A stretch of 39,551 bases of DNA from Ignavibacteriota bacterium (GCA_002746605.1 PDPT01000017.1:1-39551); one strand, 5' to 3'. Shown: positions 18,279 to 28,020, counted from the first letter of the stretch. Made by a program: numbers and translations. Notes: a model not told the origin generated them from the letters alone.

Positions 18279-20264
18279 TCATTCTATTGGAATAATTCTA
18301 CATACATAACCGCCACCCGGTGCAAGTTCAATATCTACACTTGATTTAGAAGTTACTTCGTTGTTTTCTTTAATATAATCGCTGCCGTATCTGTGTGCAT
18401 TTTTTCCATCTTTAAAAATCAGCATTTTGTATTTTTTATTATCATCTAAAAAATTAAGAGAAATATAAAACTTACGAGGTTCCCAATCATTCATTACAGC
18501 AAGATACCAATTTTCTTGATATTTTCGTGCGGTAATAATATAGTCACTTATTTTTGCTTGAATGATTTTGGTAGTATCCCATTGAACGGGAACAGGAGAT
18601 AAAAATTCCATTACTTCTTGTTCTTTCAAATAATTTGAAGGATTATCGCAAAGCATTTGTAATGGACTTTCATAAATAACATACATTGCCATTTGATGTA
18701 CACGCGTACCTTGACTCATTGGAGCATTAAAAATTCCTACAAAATTACCTTTTGCAGCATTCTTCATTGCCCCGGGTGTATAATCCATTGGTCCCGCGAC
18801 CATTCTTGTAAAGGGTAAAATTAAATCATGTTCGGGCGTAATGCAATTGCTCCACTTACTGTTTTCTAAGCCTTTCACACCTTCGCTTGTAAGAACATTA
18901 GGGTATTTTCTATATAATCCCGCAGGTTTGTAACTTCCATGAAAATCAACCAAGAGTTTATGTCTTGCAGCTTCAGCCGCAACCTTCTCGTAAAAGTTTA
19001 CCATCCATTGATCATCTCTTTGCATAAAATCAACTTTAATTCCTTTTATGCCCCATTTTTCAAATTGCTCGAAAGCTTTATCGAATTGCTGTTCTAAAGT
19101 TTTCCATACAACCCAAAGAATAATACCTACATTTTTACTTTTCGCATAACTTATTAATTCTTTCATATCTATATCAGGTACAACATCAAATAAATCACCT
19201 AATTTATACCAACCTTCATCTAAAATAATATATTCTATTCCAAATTTGGCTGCAAAATCAATATAGTATTTATAAGTTTTTGTATTTATTCCCGCTTTAA
19301 AATCCACATTATAAATATTGTTCGCATTCCACCAATCCCATGCAACCTTTCCCGGTTTGATCCATTTTGTATCATCTAATATGTTTTTTTCGGATAGCAA
19401 CCAAACAAGTTGATTGCTCAATAAACCTTCATCATTTTCAGAAATTGCAAAAATGCGCCAAGGAAATTTTCTTAACGAATTTGTATTAACAATGTAATTT
19501 TCAGTTGAAACAACCTTTTCGTCTCTATCGCTTACAAGTTTAGTATTTTGTGGATACTTTGGAAATACTGCCGTAAATTTTAATTTATCTTTTTTTTCTA
19601 ACCACATCCCTGCATAATTTTGTAAACTGCTTTCTGTGAGTAAAACATTTATTTTTTGAGAAATCATTAAAACTGGTAAAGAACAAAATCTGCCTGAATT
19701 CATAGAGTCAATTTTTTCAAAAAGATATAATCGTTCATTATGAGAGAACATACTGGTTTCCTCAGGGAAATAAGTAAATGTGTTTTTCGGAAAACTAATG
19801 TTTAACGATTCATTTTTTATTAGTACTTCCTTATTTATTTTGCCTATAAAGCGATAAGCAATCCCTTCGTTATAAGCCCGAAGTTCAAAATTAAAATTTT
19901 TGAATGAAAGAATTAACCGGTTATACTTTTCTTTGATTACAGCACTTTTTGTTTTTATCACAGGATGATATTCTTTTTCAACATAGTTTGTTTTACTTTC
20001 AATAAATTCAAAGTTTTCAAATATAGCATTATTGTTGAGTTCAATTATTTTTACATTGGATATATCAAATATATTTGTATCATTGTAAGCTACACTTAAC
20101 TTAATACTTGAATCTACTATAATTTGAACCCTGGTTTTATTATTTGGCGAGAAAATTTTAAAAGTTTGTTGAGAAAGAGTTATAGAGGTAATAATGTTTG
20201 TTATTGTAACAACTAAAAATAATCTATTAAGAAAACGATCAGATATAAAAGAGAATTTTTTCAT
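18279..20264 (-). CDS. Glycoside hydrolase family 97 (retaining type, alpha-galactosidase/alpha-glucosidase)
   Basis: Exported or periplasmic glycosidase of 661 aa with an N-terminal signal anchor (LFLVVTITNIITSITL) and SQQ after it. Three parts are seen: an N-terminal beta-sandwich (~33-290), the catalytic TIM barrel (KVAWDWWNANNIYN at about 306-319, IEYIILDEGW, GIKGIKVDFMQRDD, LTSEGVKGLE, CITPEHDLILPFTR) and a C-terminal beta domain. Asp412 in IKVDFM sits where retaining GH97 enzymes (such as the Bacteroides alpha-galactosidase) have their nucleophile; inverting SusB-type enzymes lack it. Glu461 is a candidate acid/base. Glu478 and nearby residues may bind calcium. With galK-galT about 3 kb away, an alpha-galactoside substrate is plausible. 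Confidence 0.9.
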   Translation of the reverse strand: MKKFSFISDRFLNRLFLVVTITNIITSITLSQQTFKIFSPNNKTRVQIIVDSSIKLSVAYNDTNIFDISNVKIIELNNNAIFENFEFIESKTNYVEKEYHPVIKTKSAVIKEKYNRLILSFKNFNFELRAYNEGIAYRFIGKINKEVLIKNESLNISFPKNTFTYFPEETSMFSHNERLYLFEKIDSMNSGRFCSLPVLMISQKINVLLTESSLQNYAGMWLEKKDKLKFTAVFPKYPQNTKLVSDRDEKVVSTENYIVNTNSLRKFPWRIFAISENDEGLLSNQLVWLLSEKNILDDTKWIKPGKVAWDWWNANNIYNVDFKAGINTKTYKYYIDFAAKFGIEYIILDEGWYKLGDLFDVVPDIDMKELISYAKSKNVGIILWVVWKTLEQQFDKAFEQFEKWGIKGIKVDFMQRDDQWMVNFYEKVAAEAARHKLLVDFHGSYKPAGLYRKYPNVLTSEGVKGLENSKWSNCITPEHDLILPFTRMVAGPMDYTPGAMKNAAKGNFVGIFNAPMSQGTRVHQMAMYVIYESPLQMLCDNPSNYLKEQEVMEFLSPVPVQWDTTKIIQAKISDYIITARKYQENWYLAVMNDWEPRKFYISLNFLDDNKKYKMLIFKDGKNAHRYGSDYIKENNEVTSKSSVDIELAPGGGYVCRIIPIE

Positions 20265-20464
20265 TTTAAACCATGTTTTATAATATTTTAATTTATTATT
20301 TAATGTATAAAGTAAATAAGTTAATCTTAATTTACTATAATATTTCTAAATAGAATTATATTCTTTATTTTTACATCTTCAAATCAAAGTAATTTTATCC
20401 ATTGCTTAAACGAGACAAATGCAATAAAAATTAAAATAAGATTTAAAAAACTAAGCTTCTTTTT

Positions 20465-21472
20465 ATGAATAAAACTAAACTAATTTTTTTATTAACTTCT
20501 GTTGCAGTTATACTGTTTGTGATAAATTTATTCGTTGAAACTCAAAACAATCGTTCCCACATTGGTAAAGAAAAGCAATCGAGTAAAGCCGAAATAAAAA
20601 AAACAGTTGATTTAATTTTAAAAGATTATGCCTTAAATAAAAATTGGATAACAAAACGAAAGTTGAAAAAAAAAAGGGATTCACTTGAATATTATTATCT
20701 TGTAAAAATTCCAAGTGATTTATCAACTTCTGTTATTGTTAAAGAATTAACAAAAAATTTTATTGATGGTGATGTGGAACTAACTGTAAATGAAAAAAAT
20801 AAATCTGAAGAAACACTTGTGACATTTAGCTCAAATGGCATCGCAAAGTTTTTATTAAAGTTTCAGTATGATAATAAGTTAGCGAGAGCTTCATCGCAGA
20901 TATCTTTTATTATTTATAATTATAATGATTTAAGTTTAAATGAAAGAAGTGTTTTGTTTAAGTTTGCTCATCCTTTTGGAATTGTTTTACCTTTGGAAAA
21001 AGGATCAATTGAAAATGCAACAGAAATAAAGTCAAATAAAAAAGAATATTTTATTGATATTACCGATAATTCCGATTTTATGGATTTTGAATTAAGTAAT
21101 AATTCTGATATTAAAAAATTAACTAAAAATAGTAACCAAATAATTTCTTTCTTCAATTCGCCTAAATATTTTTTTATTAACAGTAAAACTTCAGGATTCA
21201 ATAAATTAATTAAAAATTATATTATCAAAAAGTTTGCAGAAAGGGGAAGAATAATTTTACTAAGTGAGAATTTTACTTACTTGAAAGGGGAGAATATTGA
21301 AGATTTGAAATCTCTTTTAGAATTTCATTTGAAAAATATTAATCCGAATGACAGCAAATGTTTTTTTATAGATGCTCAAGATTGGTTTGAAGTACAAAAT
21401 ATTATTACAAAATTTCTAAAGAAAGGAAATAAAATTATTTCGCCAAACAAATTTTTAATTATGTCTCATTAA
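20465..21472 (+). CDS. Membrane-anchored protein, possibly a degenerate divergent polysaccharide deacetylase (YibQ-like)
   Basis: A 335-aa protein with one N-terminal membrane segment (residues 5-24), then a Lys-rich region. Residues ~140-330 show an order of strands reminiscent of divergent polysaccharide deacetylases: SQISFIIYNYNDLSLNE, then FAHPFGIVLPLEKGS, then SPKYFFINSKTSGFN, then RGRIILLSENF and CFFIDAQDWF. The catalytic-type Asp and His residues of active deacetylases are not evident, so it may be an inactive relative. I recognise this only loosely. It converges on the M16 gene and the two reading frames overlap by 14 bases at their stops. Confidence 0.5.
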   Translation: MNKTKLIFLLTSVAVILFVINLFVETQNNRSHIGKEKQSSKAEIKKTVDLILKDYALNKNWITKRKLKKKRDSLEYYYLVKIPSDLSTSVIVKELTKNFIDGDVELTVNEKNKSEETLVTFSSNGIAKFLLKFQYDNKLARASSQISFIIYNYNDLSLNERSVLFKFAHPFGIVLPLEKGSIENATEIKSNKKEYFIDITDNSDFMDFELSNNSDIKKLTKNSNQIISFFNSPKYFFINSKTSGFNKLIKNYIIKKFAERGRIILLSENFTYLKGENIEDLKSLLEFHLKNINPNDSKCFFIDAQDWFEVQNIITKFLKKGNKIISPNKFLIMSH

Positions 21473-22805
21473 ACTGAAAATTATTTTCTTTAGCGAAAAG
21501 CTCAATGCTACTTTTCAACACATGTTTATTTCCGACTACAACTATCAGTAGATTATCAAGTAAAATATTATCGATGCTTGCTTTTTCTACATTGTTCAAA
21601 GTTACATTATTAATTTTATCTATATAATTTACGAAATAATTATCAGGTAAATTAAAAATGGGAAGTGAAGAAACATTTGCTGCAATTTGATTATAAGTTT
21701 CAAATAACGCCGGAAATCTTCTTACAAGATAAGATTTTGCAAAGTCTATTTCTTCCTGCGTAATTGTTTTTTGAATTTCTTTAAGTTCAAATAATATTTC
21801 TTTTAAGGCATCTGCCGTATTTTCAGATTTAACAGAGGTTGAAATTGAAAAAGAACCGCCAAGTTTATTGTAATTAAAATTAGAATGAATACCGTAAGTA
21901 TATCCCTTTACTTCACGTAAATTATGGTTTAACCTGCTTGAAAATTGTCCGCCGAGTATTGTGTTTAACACTAAGCAAGCATAGTAATCTTTAACATTTC
22001 TTCCTTTTGTTAAATGTCCTACTCTTATTTCCGATTGTTCGGAATTCATCTTATCGATTAAAAGTATTTGTTTTTCCGAATTGTTTAATTTGTAATTAAC
22101 GGAATTAAGCGTTTTCGTATTCTTCAACTTATTTAAGTGATTATTAAATATTCCCTCAATTTCTTTTTGTTTTACATCTCCTACTGCTACCATAAATGAA
22201 TTATGAGCAGATGAATGATTCTCATAAAATTTCTTTATGTTGCTATTAGCAATATTTTTTAAATCTTTTAATAATCCGTAACTTGAAAACTGATAGGGTG
22301 TAGAAGCAAATATTTTTTTATTAAAATAATTCCATGCAAGAAAAGAAGGGTCGGCATTTAATTGCAATATTTGAGATTCTAACCTTTTAATTTCTCTATT
22401 AAAATCAGATTCATTGAAATGAGGTGAAGAAACTATTGTTGATAAAATTTCAATTGAAGGAATGAAATTTTCTTTTAAGCACAATAAAGATAAAGTGGTA
22501 AATTCTTTACCTGAATTAATATTTAATATTGAACCTAAGTTTTCGATTTTATCAGATATTTCCAAACCCGTTAAATTTCCAGCTCCTTCATCCATCAATA
22601 AAGATGCTAAGGTTGAAACACCTTTTTTATTAATCGGATCGTAAATACTTCCACTCGGCATAAATAATTTTAATTGAATAATAGGAAGTGTATTCTTAAA
22701 AGAATGATAGACAGATAGACCGTTCTTTAATTTAAAGCGGTTTATTTCGGGTAATCTAAAATTGACTTTACCAAAAGGTTCGGGTTTAAGCTTTCTATTA
22801 ATCAT
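21459..22805 (-). CDS. M16-family peptidase homologue lacking the zinc-binding motif
   Basis: A 448-aa protein with the fold pattern of the mitochondrial processing peptidase/PqqL family: LFMPSGSIYDPINKKGVSTLASLLMDEG at the N-terminal domain and ILGGQFSSRLNHNLREVKGYTYGI in the second domain (the conserved Arg/Tyr substrate-binding pair). The HxxEH metal motif is replaced by SLLMDEGAG, so it should not be a peptidase on its own. In other bacteria such 'second subunit' proteins pair with an active M16 partner; none is present in the window. It is preceded by galK 102 bases upstream in the same direction and may share its transcript. Confidence 0.85.
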   Translation of the reverse strand: MINRKLKPEPFGKVNFRLPEINRFKLKNGLSVYHSFKNTLPIIQLKLFMPSGSIYDPINKKGVSTLASLLMDEGAGNLTGLEISDKIENLGSILNINSGKEFTTLSLLCLKENFIPSIEILSTIVSSPHFNESDFNREIKRLESQILQLNADPSFLAWNYFNKKIFASTPYQFSSYGLLKDLKNIANSNIKKFYENHSSAHNSFMVAVGDVKQKEIEGIFNNHLNKLKNTKTLNSVNYKLNNSEKQILLIDKMNSEQSEIRVGHLTKGRNVKDYYACLVLNTILGGQFSSRLNHNLREVKGYTYGIHSNFNYNKLGGSFSISTSVKSENTADALKEILFELKEIQKTITQEEIDFAKSYLVRRFPALFETYNQIAANVSSLPIFNLPDNYFVNYIDKINNVTLNNVEKASIDNILLDNLLIVVVGNKHVLKSSIELFAKENNFQFNET

Positions 22806-22907
22806 TGACGAAATATATAAAAAATCCCTAAAACTATTTAAGTCATAGAGATTTTTAAAATTTTTCTTTTAAGTAATTATATTTGATTTGTTATAGAATA
22901 AAAATAA

Positions 22908-24197
22908 TTAGAAAGAGTTTCCGTTACAAATTTCTTCATCGAAGCAATAAATTCCTTGTTTTCTGATTGATAATACTTTTATACTATTTTGACCAAAGAC
23001 GGGAGTAATAATTTTTTTGTATTCTTGAATATGGTTTTTAGGCAGAAAGCATAAAATTGTACCGGCAAAGCCTCCACCGTGTATTCGGCATGCACCTTCA
23101 CCAATTTTTGAAATAAAGTTGTTTGTAATTGCCAGAGCTAATGTTGTGCCTTGTTCGTTTGTATTTTTAGTAGAATAAATATTTTGAAGCCATTTTATTG
23201 ATGAACTGCCTGATTCATTTACAAGCTCAAGAAAATCATTAAACCTGTTTTCTTTTAATGCGGTAACTTGTTTCTCAACTCGTTCATTTTCTTCTAAGAA
23301 ATGAATTGTTCTCAATATTGCTCTATCTCCAACTTCTTTTCTTAAATTTTCAATATTATCAAGGAGTTGCGAATAAGAAATTTCCCGACAGTTCTTTACT
23401 CCAAAGTATTTTGCAACGGAGAACATTTCTTTAGGAATAGAAGCATAATCATCTGTTAGATCAGTATGATTTTTACCGGTATCAACTACAACTAATTTAT
23501 AATTTAAGCTATCTAAATCTAAGTTTATTTTCTCAACAATAGGATTTTGGAAATCTTTAAAATCAATTGCTACAACATTTCCCATAGCGCAAGTCATCTG
23601 GTCCATAAGTCCGCAAGGCTTACCGAAAAAATTATTCTCAGCAAACTGACCTATCTTTGCAAGTCTTTCATGTTTTATTACTCCGTTATTAAATAATACA
23701 TTGAAAATAATTCCTATTAAAACTTCAATAGAAGCAGAAGAACTTAACCCCGAACCGGGTAAAACATCGCTTGAAATCAAAGCATCAAATCCGTTTATGT
23801 TACAATTTAATTGATTAAATCTTGAAGCTATTCCTCTGATTAAGGAATTCGTAGTTCCTTTTTCATTTTCAAATGAATTTAATTCAGATAAGCTGATTTG
23901 AAAAGGTTCGTTATATCCTATTGAGTAAATCTTAACAATTGGTGAATCATTGGGCGAAGCAATTGCAATGGAATCTAAGTTAACACTTCCGGCAAGCACC
24001 TTGCCGTTATTGTGGTCAGTATGATTACCACTTATTTCTGTTCTGCCCGGTACGCTGAAAAAGTAGAAATTTTCAGATTTAAATTCTTGCTGATATTTTT
24101 CGTATAAATCGATGTATCTCTTTCTTTGGTAATCTAATTCATCAATATTTTCGCCATATAAAACATTTAGTTTTTTTAATACATCTTCAATTTTCAT
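22908..24197 (-). CDS. galK: Galactokinase
   Basis: GHMP kinase that phosphorylates galactose to galactose 1-phosphate, the Leloir pathway entry. The 429-aa protein has the galactokinase signature GRTEISGNHTDHNNG (51-65), the ATP-binding LPGSGLSSSAS (146-156), the catalytic-base region CGLMDQMTCAMG (Asp199) and the C-terminal GHMP motif GACRIHGGGFAGTIL. The 'GRTEISGNHTDHN' variant is common in Gram-positive and Bacteroidota enzymes. It starts 16 bases after the galT stop, so galT-galK is an operon. Confidence 0.95.
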   Translation of the reverse strand: MKIEDVLKKLNVLYGENIDELDYQRKRYIDLYEKYQQEFKSENFYFFSVPGRTEISGNHTDHNNGKVLAGSVNLDSIAIASPNDSPIVKIYSIGYNEPFQISLSELNSFENEKGTTNSLIRGIASRFNQLNCNINGFDALISSDVLPGSGLSSSASIEVLIGIIFNVLFNNGVIKHERLAKIGQFAENNFFGKPCGLMDQMTCAMGNVVAIDFKDFQNPIVEKINLDLDSLNYKLVVVDTGKNHTDLTDDYASIPKEMFSVAKYFGVKNCREISYSQLLDNIENLRKEVGDRAILRTIHFLEENERVEKQVTALKENRFNDFLELVNESGSSSIKWLQNIYSTKNTNEQGTTLALAITNNFISKIGEGACRIHGGGFAGTILCFLPKNHIQEYKKIITPVFGQNSIKVLSIRKQGIYCFDEEICNGNSF

Positions 24198-24213
24198 AAT
24201 AATTTTCTCGATT

Positions 24214-25257
24214 TTATTTTTTGCTAAAATGAATTTCTGGTAATTTTTTTAACTTTTGTGCGGCTTGTTCTGCCGTGATATCCCTCTGGGCTTCGGCAAG
24301 CATTTCGTAACCCACCATAAATTTTTTAACTGTAGCCGATCTTAAGAGCGGAGGATAAAAATGTGCGTGCAGTTGCCAATGTTCATTACAACCCTCGCAA
24401 TTAGGGGCATTGTGCCATCCCATCGTATAAGGAAAAATTGTTTCAAATAAATTGTCATATTTAATTAAAAACTTGCTCATTATTTCAGCAAGAGTATTTT
24501 TTTCATCATCGGTAATTTGATTAATTTTTGTAATATGTCTTCTTGGTAAAAGGAGGGTTTCATAGGGCCAGGTTGCCCAAAATGGCACTAACACAACCCA
24601 ATGTTTATTTGTTAAAATTACTCTTTCATCTAATTCCAACTCTTTTTCTAAATAATCAATTAATAATATGTTTCCGTTTTCTGTATAATATTCTTTTTGT
24701 TGTTTATCTTCTTTTGTAGCTTCGTTGGGGATTTGATTGCTTGCCCAAATTTGTCCGTGTGGATGCGGATTAGAGCACCCCATAATGTCTCCTTTGTTTT
24801 CGAATATTTGTACCCACTTATAAATTTTACTGAGTTCGGCAAATTGTTGGCTCCACATTTCTATAACTTTTTTAATATCTGAAACTTCCATTTCCGCCAG
24901 TGTTAAATTGTGGCTCGGCGAAAAACATATTACTCTTGAAGTTCCTTTTACAGATTGCAATTTGAATAAGTTATTCTTTTCTATGGAAAAATCGGGAGTA
25001 TCTGGTAACAGAGCTGCAAAATCATTTGTAAAGACATAAGTTTTTTCATAATTAGGATTTTTTTCTCCACCGGCTCGTTCGTTACCTGGGCATAGATAAC
25101 ATTTGGGGTCATAATTTTTTCTGTTATCAATAAACTGTTGTTCTTGTTTACCTTGCCATGGTCTTTTTGTTCTGTGAGGCGAAACTAGAATCCATTCTCC
25201 GGTTAATAAATTCAATCTTCTGTGAGGCTTTTCTAAATTTCTTATTTCGCTTTCCAT
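24214..25257 (-). CDS. galT: Galactose-1-phosphate uridylyltransferase
   Basis: Exchanges UDP between UDP-glucose and galactose 1-phosphate. The 347-aa HIT-superfamily enzyme has the zinc-site pair CYLCPGN (Cys53, Cys56), the substrate motif [10 protein letters not shown], and the active site [11 protein letters not shown], where His167 carries the uridylyl group. The C-terminal [11 protein letters not shown] segment is also typical. First gene of galT-galK. A perfect inverted repeat 30-50 bases upstream of the start codon is a candidate operator or leader hairpin. Confidence 0.96.
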   Translation of the reverse strand: MESEIRNLEKPHRRLNLLTGEWILVSPHRTKRPWQGKQEQQFIDNRKNYDPKCYLCPGNERAGGEKNPNYEKTYVFTNDFAALLPDTPDFSIEKNNLFKLQSVKGTSRVICFSPSHNLTLAEMEVSDIKKVIEMWSQQFAELSKIYKWVQIFENKGDIMGCSNPHPHGQIWASNQIPNEATKEDKQQKEYYTENGNILLIDYLEKELELDERVILTNKHWVVLVPFWATWPYETLLLPRRHITKINQITDDEKNTLAEIMSKFLIKYDNLFETIFPYTMGWHNAPNCEGCNEHWQLHAHFYPPLLRSATVKKFMVGYEMLAEAQRDITAEQAAQKLKKLPEIHFSKK

Positions 25258-25286
25258 TATTTTTAATACTCTGTGAATAATTCCTT

Positions 25287-25307
25287 AAAGGTAAGAAAAT
25301 TACCTTT
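25287..25307. promoter_or_regulatory. Perfect inverted repeat upstream of galT, candidate operator
   Basis: AAAGGTAA-GAAAA-TTACCTTT is a perfect 8-bp inverted repeat with a 5-base spacer, 30 bases upstream of the galT start codon. It could be a dimeric repressor site or a small leader hairpin. No regulator gene is nearby, and no other copy of the full motif was noticed. Confidence 0.4.
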
Positions 25308-25546
25308 GGATTAAAATAGAAAAAGTATAGTACTAAGTTTTATATTTAATTTAAATTATTTTTATGATACTTATGTATAAAATATGGGTAAAAATATAAA
25401 ATTTATGAAACAAATATAAGGGCAGTTTTTAATACCATATCAAATCATAAAAAGCGAAATTTTATAAATTGTTCATGATTTTTTATCATTAAATTTTTAT
25501 TGACCTAAATAGGTTGTATTTTTGTGCTCACTTATAATTGATTTTA

Positions 25547-26857
25547 ATGAACGCTGAAAATATATCTTCTCAAAAAATATTTAAATTTTGGGTACCCCTT
25601 GCTGCAACTTGGTTGATGATGTCTTTGGAGGGTCCTTTTCTTGCGGCAATTATAGCAAGATTAGTTGAGCCCAAATATAATCTTGCAGCCTACGGAGTGG
25701 CTTTTTCTTTTGCTTTGATAATTGAGGCTCCGGTAATAATGATGATGAGTGCTTCAACTGCACTTGTTAAAGATTACTTCTCTTTTAAAAAATTAAGGAA
25801 TTTTAATTTCTATTTGAGCGGAATAATTACTGCAATTATGCTGATTCTTCTTATTCCTACGATATTTAATTTTATTGCTTACAACTTGATTGGTCTGGAG
25901 GAAAAGGTTGCCGAGCTTACGTATAAAGCATTTTTTAGTTTGCTCCCTTGGCCCGGAGCAATTGGTTACCGCAGATTTTATCAAGGCGTTATGATAAGAA
26001 ATAATCTAACAAAAAGAGTTGCTTATGGGACAATTTTGCGTTTGGCTTCTATGGCTGTAACTGCTTTAAGTTTATACCTTTTTGCAAAACTGCCTGGAGC
26101 GATTGTGGGAGCAAGTGCTCTTTCTGTAGGTGTTTCGGTTGAAGGTTTGGCAAGTAGATTTATGTGCAATTCAGTTTTGGCAAAAATTAAATCTGAAGAA
26201 AGCAAAAGCAATTTAACATACAAAGAGATTATAAATTTTTACTATCCACTTGCTTTAACTTCTTTAATCAGTTTAGGTGTTCATCCTCTTATTACATTTT
26301 TTATAGGGCAAAGCAGAATGTCTTTAGAATCTCTTGCAGTACTTCCGGTGATAAATTCTTTGGTCTTTATTTTCAGGAGTTTGGCTTTATCTTATCAAGA
26401 AGTCTGTATCGCATTGATTGGGGATGAAGGTGAAAATTACAAATCGGTAATTAATTTTGCGAAAAAATTAGCAATAGGTCTGGCTGTTATTTTAATAACT
26501 GTTTCAGTAACTCCAATTTCAGGAATATGGTTTAGAGTAGTTTCCGGATTATCTAAAGAATTGAGTTTATTTGCAATAACACCTACAATAATTATTTCAA
26601 TTATGCCGGCGTTAACGGTTTTAATTTCTGTTCAAAGGGCAATGTTAGTAAAGTTTAAAAATACAAAACCAATTACTTATGCAACTACTATTGAAGTAAC
26701 AGTAATAATTTTAACTCTCTTTATTTCTATTTCTTACTTTGACTTGATAGGAGTTATAGCTGCTATGCTTGCATTTATTATTGGTCGATTGTTTTCAGTA
26801 ACCTTTTTAAGTTTTCCATATTCAGAAACCGCTCGTAAAAACCTCCATGAAAATTAA
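25547..26857 (+). CDS. Multi-spanning MOP-superfamily transporter (Ank-like)
   Basis: A 436-aa protein with about 12 hydrophobic segments, arranged as two halves as in MATE-type flippases. The ATG at 25547 was chosen over an in-frame TTG three codons upstream. The opening FWVPLAATWLMMSLEGPFLAAIIARL, the internal PWPGAIGYRRFYQGVMIR and the second-half opening YYPLALTSLISLGVHPLITFFI resemble the ANK (progressive ankylosis) branch of the MOP superfamily more than drug-exporting MATE proteins. The substrate is unknown. An inverted repeat ACCTA-AA-TAGGT (25503-25514) overlaps a possible TTGACC promoter element upstream. It is divergent from galT. Confidence 0.65.
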   Translation: MNAENISSQKIFKFWVPLAATWLMMSLEGPFLAAIIARLVEPKYNLAAYGVAFSFALIIEAPVIMMMSASTALVKDYFSFKKLRNFNFYLSGIITAIMLILLIPTIFNFIAYNLIGLEEKVAELTYKAFFSLLPWPGAIGYRRFYQGVMIRNNLTKRVAYGTILRLASMAVTALSLYLFAKLPGAIVGASALSVGVSVEGLASRFMCNSVLAKIKSEESKSNLTYKEIINFYYPLALTSLISLGVHPLITFFIGQSRMSLESLAVLPVINSLVFIFRSLALSYQEVCIALIGDEGENYKSVINFAKKLAIGLAVILITVSVTPISGIWFRVVSGLSKELSLFAITPTIIISIMPALTVLISVQRAMLVKFKNTKPITYATTIEVTVIILTLFISISYFDLIGVIAAMLAFIIGRLFSVTFLSFPYSETARKNLHEN

Positions 26858-27065
26858 CTATAAAAGTATAGGGTGTATTTGGGTAAAGAGGAGCATTTAG
26901 GTTTCTTACAATGAAACATTAGTTATTCCATAAAAAGTTAAATAATAAACGAAATGGTAAATAAATTAGGCTTAAAAAGTAAATTGGAGGTAGTGAAAAA
27001 AGATTTGTGTAAATGGTTAAAGTAAGAATTAAGGCTAAGCGTAGCAGAACGCAGAATTATAATAA

Positions 27066-27163
27066 GAAGATTACACAATTAAGTTCACCAAAGAAATCAT
27101 CGAACAACTCAAAGCCGAGCTAAAAGATGCAAAAACATATGAAGGATCTAATGGGTAAAGAAG
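27066..27163 (+). pseudogene. IS256 transposase, N-terminal fragment
   Basis: The frame reads IKFTKEIIEQLKAELKDAKTYE, the standard N-terminus of mutator-type (IS256) transposases. A one-base insertion at about 27144 shifts the frame; removing one G restores the expected DLMGKE. Homology stops at about 27163, where unrelated sequence begins. Confidence 0.7.
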
Positions 27164-27181
27164 TTGCAGTATATAGATAGT

Positions 27182-27613
27182 ATGAATAATAATAAAGATT
27201 TAACTGAAGATAATGCTGGTGATATTTTAGGTGAAGGTCAGGCTTGGGTTGGTGTAAATCAATTTGTAAATGGTGGAAATGGTTACAAATTTTTAGGGAC
27301 TTCAGAAAGTGAAAGATTTGGGGCATGGCAAGATGATTTAGGTTTTTCATATTACAATGATAATTATGGTATGACCAACATGTATGTAACTGGAGAAATG
27401 GCTATTGATAATATGAAACTTGCCTTATTTTCGACTGTGGGTCATTTCGTGAAAAGGTAATCGGCGACAACGACATATAAATTATTTAGACCAGGGTCTT
27501 ACTTGAATAGAGATCAAAATCTTAGAATTGATTTTGGAAGACATGAAGGTGAATAGGTTTTCAGAGCAGGTGGTAAATTTATCGAGAAATTGGGTTTTTC
27601 TAAAGAAGATTGA
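27182..27613 (+). pseudogene. Decayed fragment resembling the C-terminal end of an Rhs/polymorphic-toxin-type protein
   Basis: A single frame runs from the ATG at 27182 to a stop at 27611 but is broken by TAA (27458) and TAG (27554). It reads DNAGDILGEGQAWVGVNQF and FGAWQDDLGFSYYND, then GSYLNRDQNLRIDFGRHEG, (stop), VFRAGGKFIEKLG. The last part, 'LRIxFGRHEG..VFRxxGKxIEKL', is like the tails that close Rhs/YD-repeat-associated proteins in Bacteroidota. I do not recognise the first ~90 residues. It lies inside the IS256 remnant and has no ribosome site worth noting. Confidence 0.45.
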
Positions 27614-27700
27614 TTCCTTCAAAATAGGTACTAAAAGTAAAAGTCTGAAAGATTTACTAGGATTAGTATATGAATCGAATTACAAAAACACAAATAGAAT

Positions 27701-28020
27701 GTGACGAAAAACTTACTGGGACTTTGGGTAGGAGAAGCAGAAGGAGCTAACTTTTGGTTGTCAGTATTAACTGAGTTAAAGAATCGAGGAGTTGAGAATA
27801 TCTTCATTGTTTCTATTGATGGATTAAAGGGATTTCCGGAGGCAATAAACTCTGTTTTTCCTAAGACAGAAATACAGTTATGTGTAATTCATCAGATAAG
27901 AAATACACTAAAATATGTTGCTTCTAAGGATAAAAAAATATTTATGAATCAACTTAAGGAAGTTTATAAAGCTCCTACAGAACAAGCTGCTTTAATGAAT
28001 CTTGATACATTAGAATGTCT
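27701..28020 (+). pseudogene. IS256 transposase, central catalytic fragment
   Basis: Reads LLGLWVGEAEGANFWLSVL, ELKNRGVENIFIVSIDGLKG (Asp of the DDE triad), FPEAINSVFPKTEIQLCVIH and KEVYKAPTEQAALMNLDTLE, all hallmarks of the mutator/IS256 family. The first catalytic Asp (upstream) and the catalytic Glu (downstream) are both missing. After residue ~106 the frame runs into the element's right end and then antisense through the 3' end of carB to 28213, so that tail is not real coding sequence. Confidence 0.85.
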
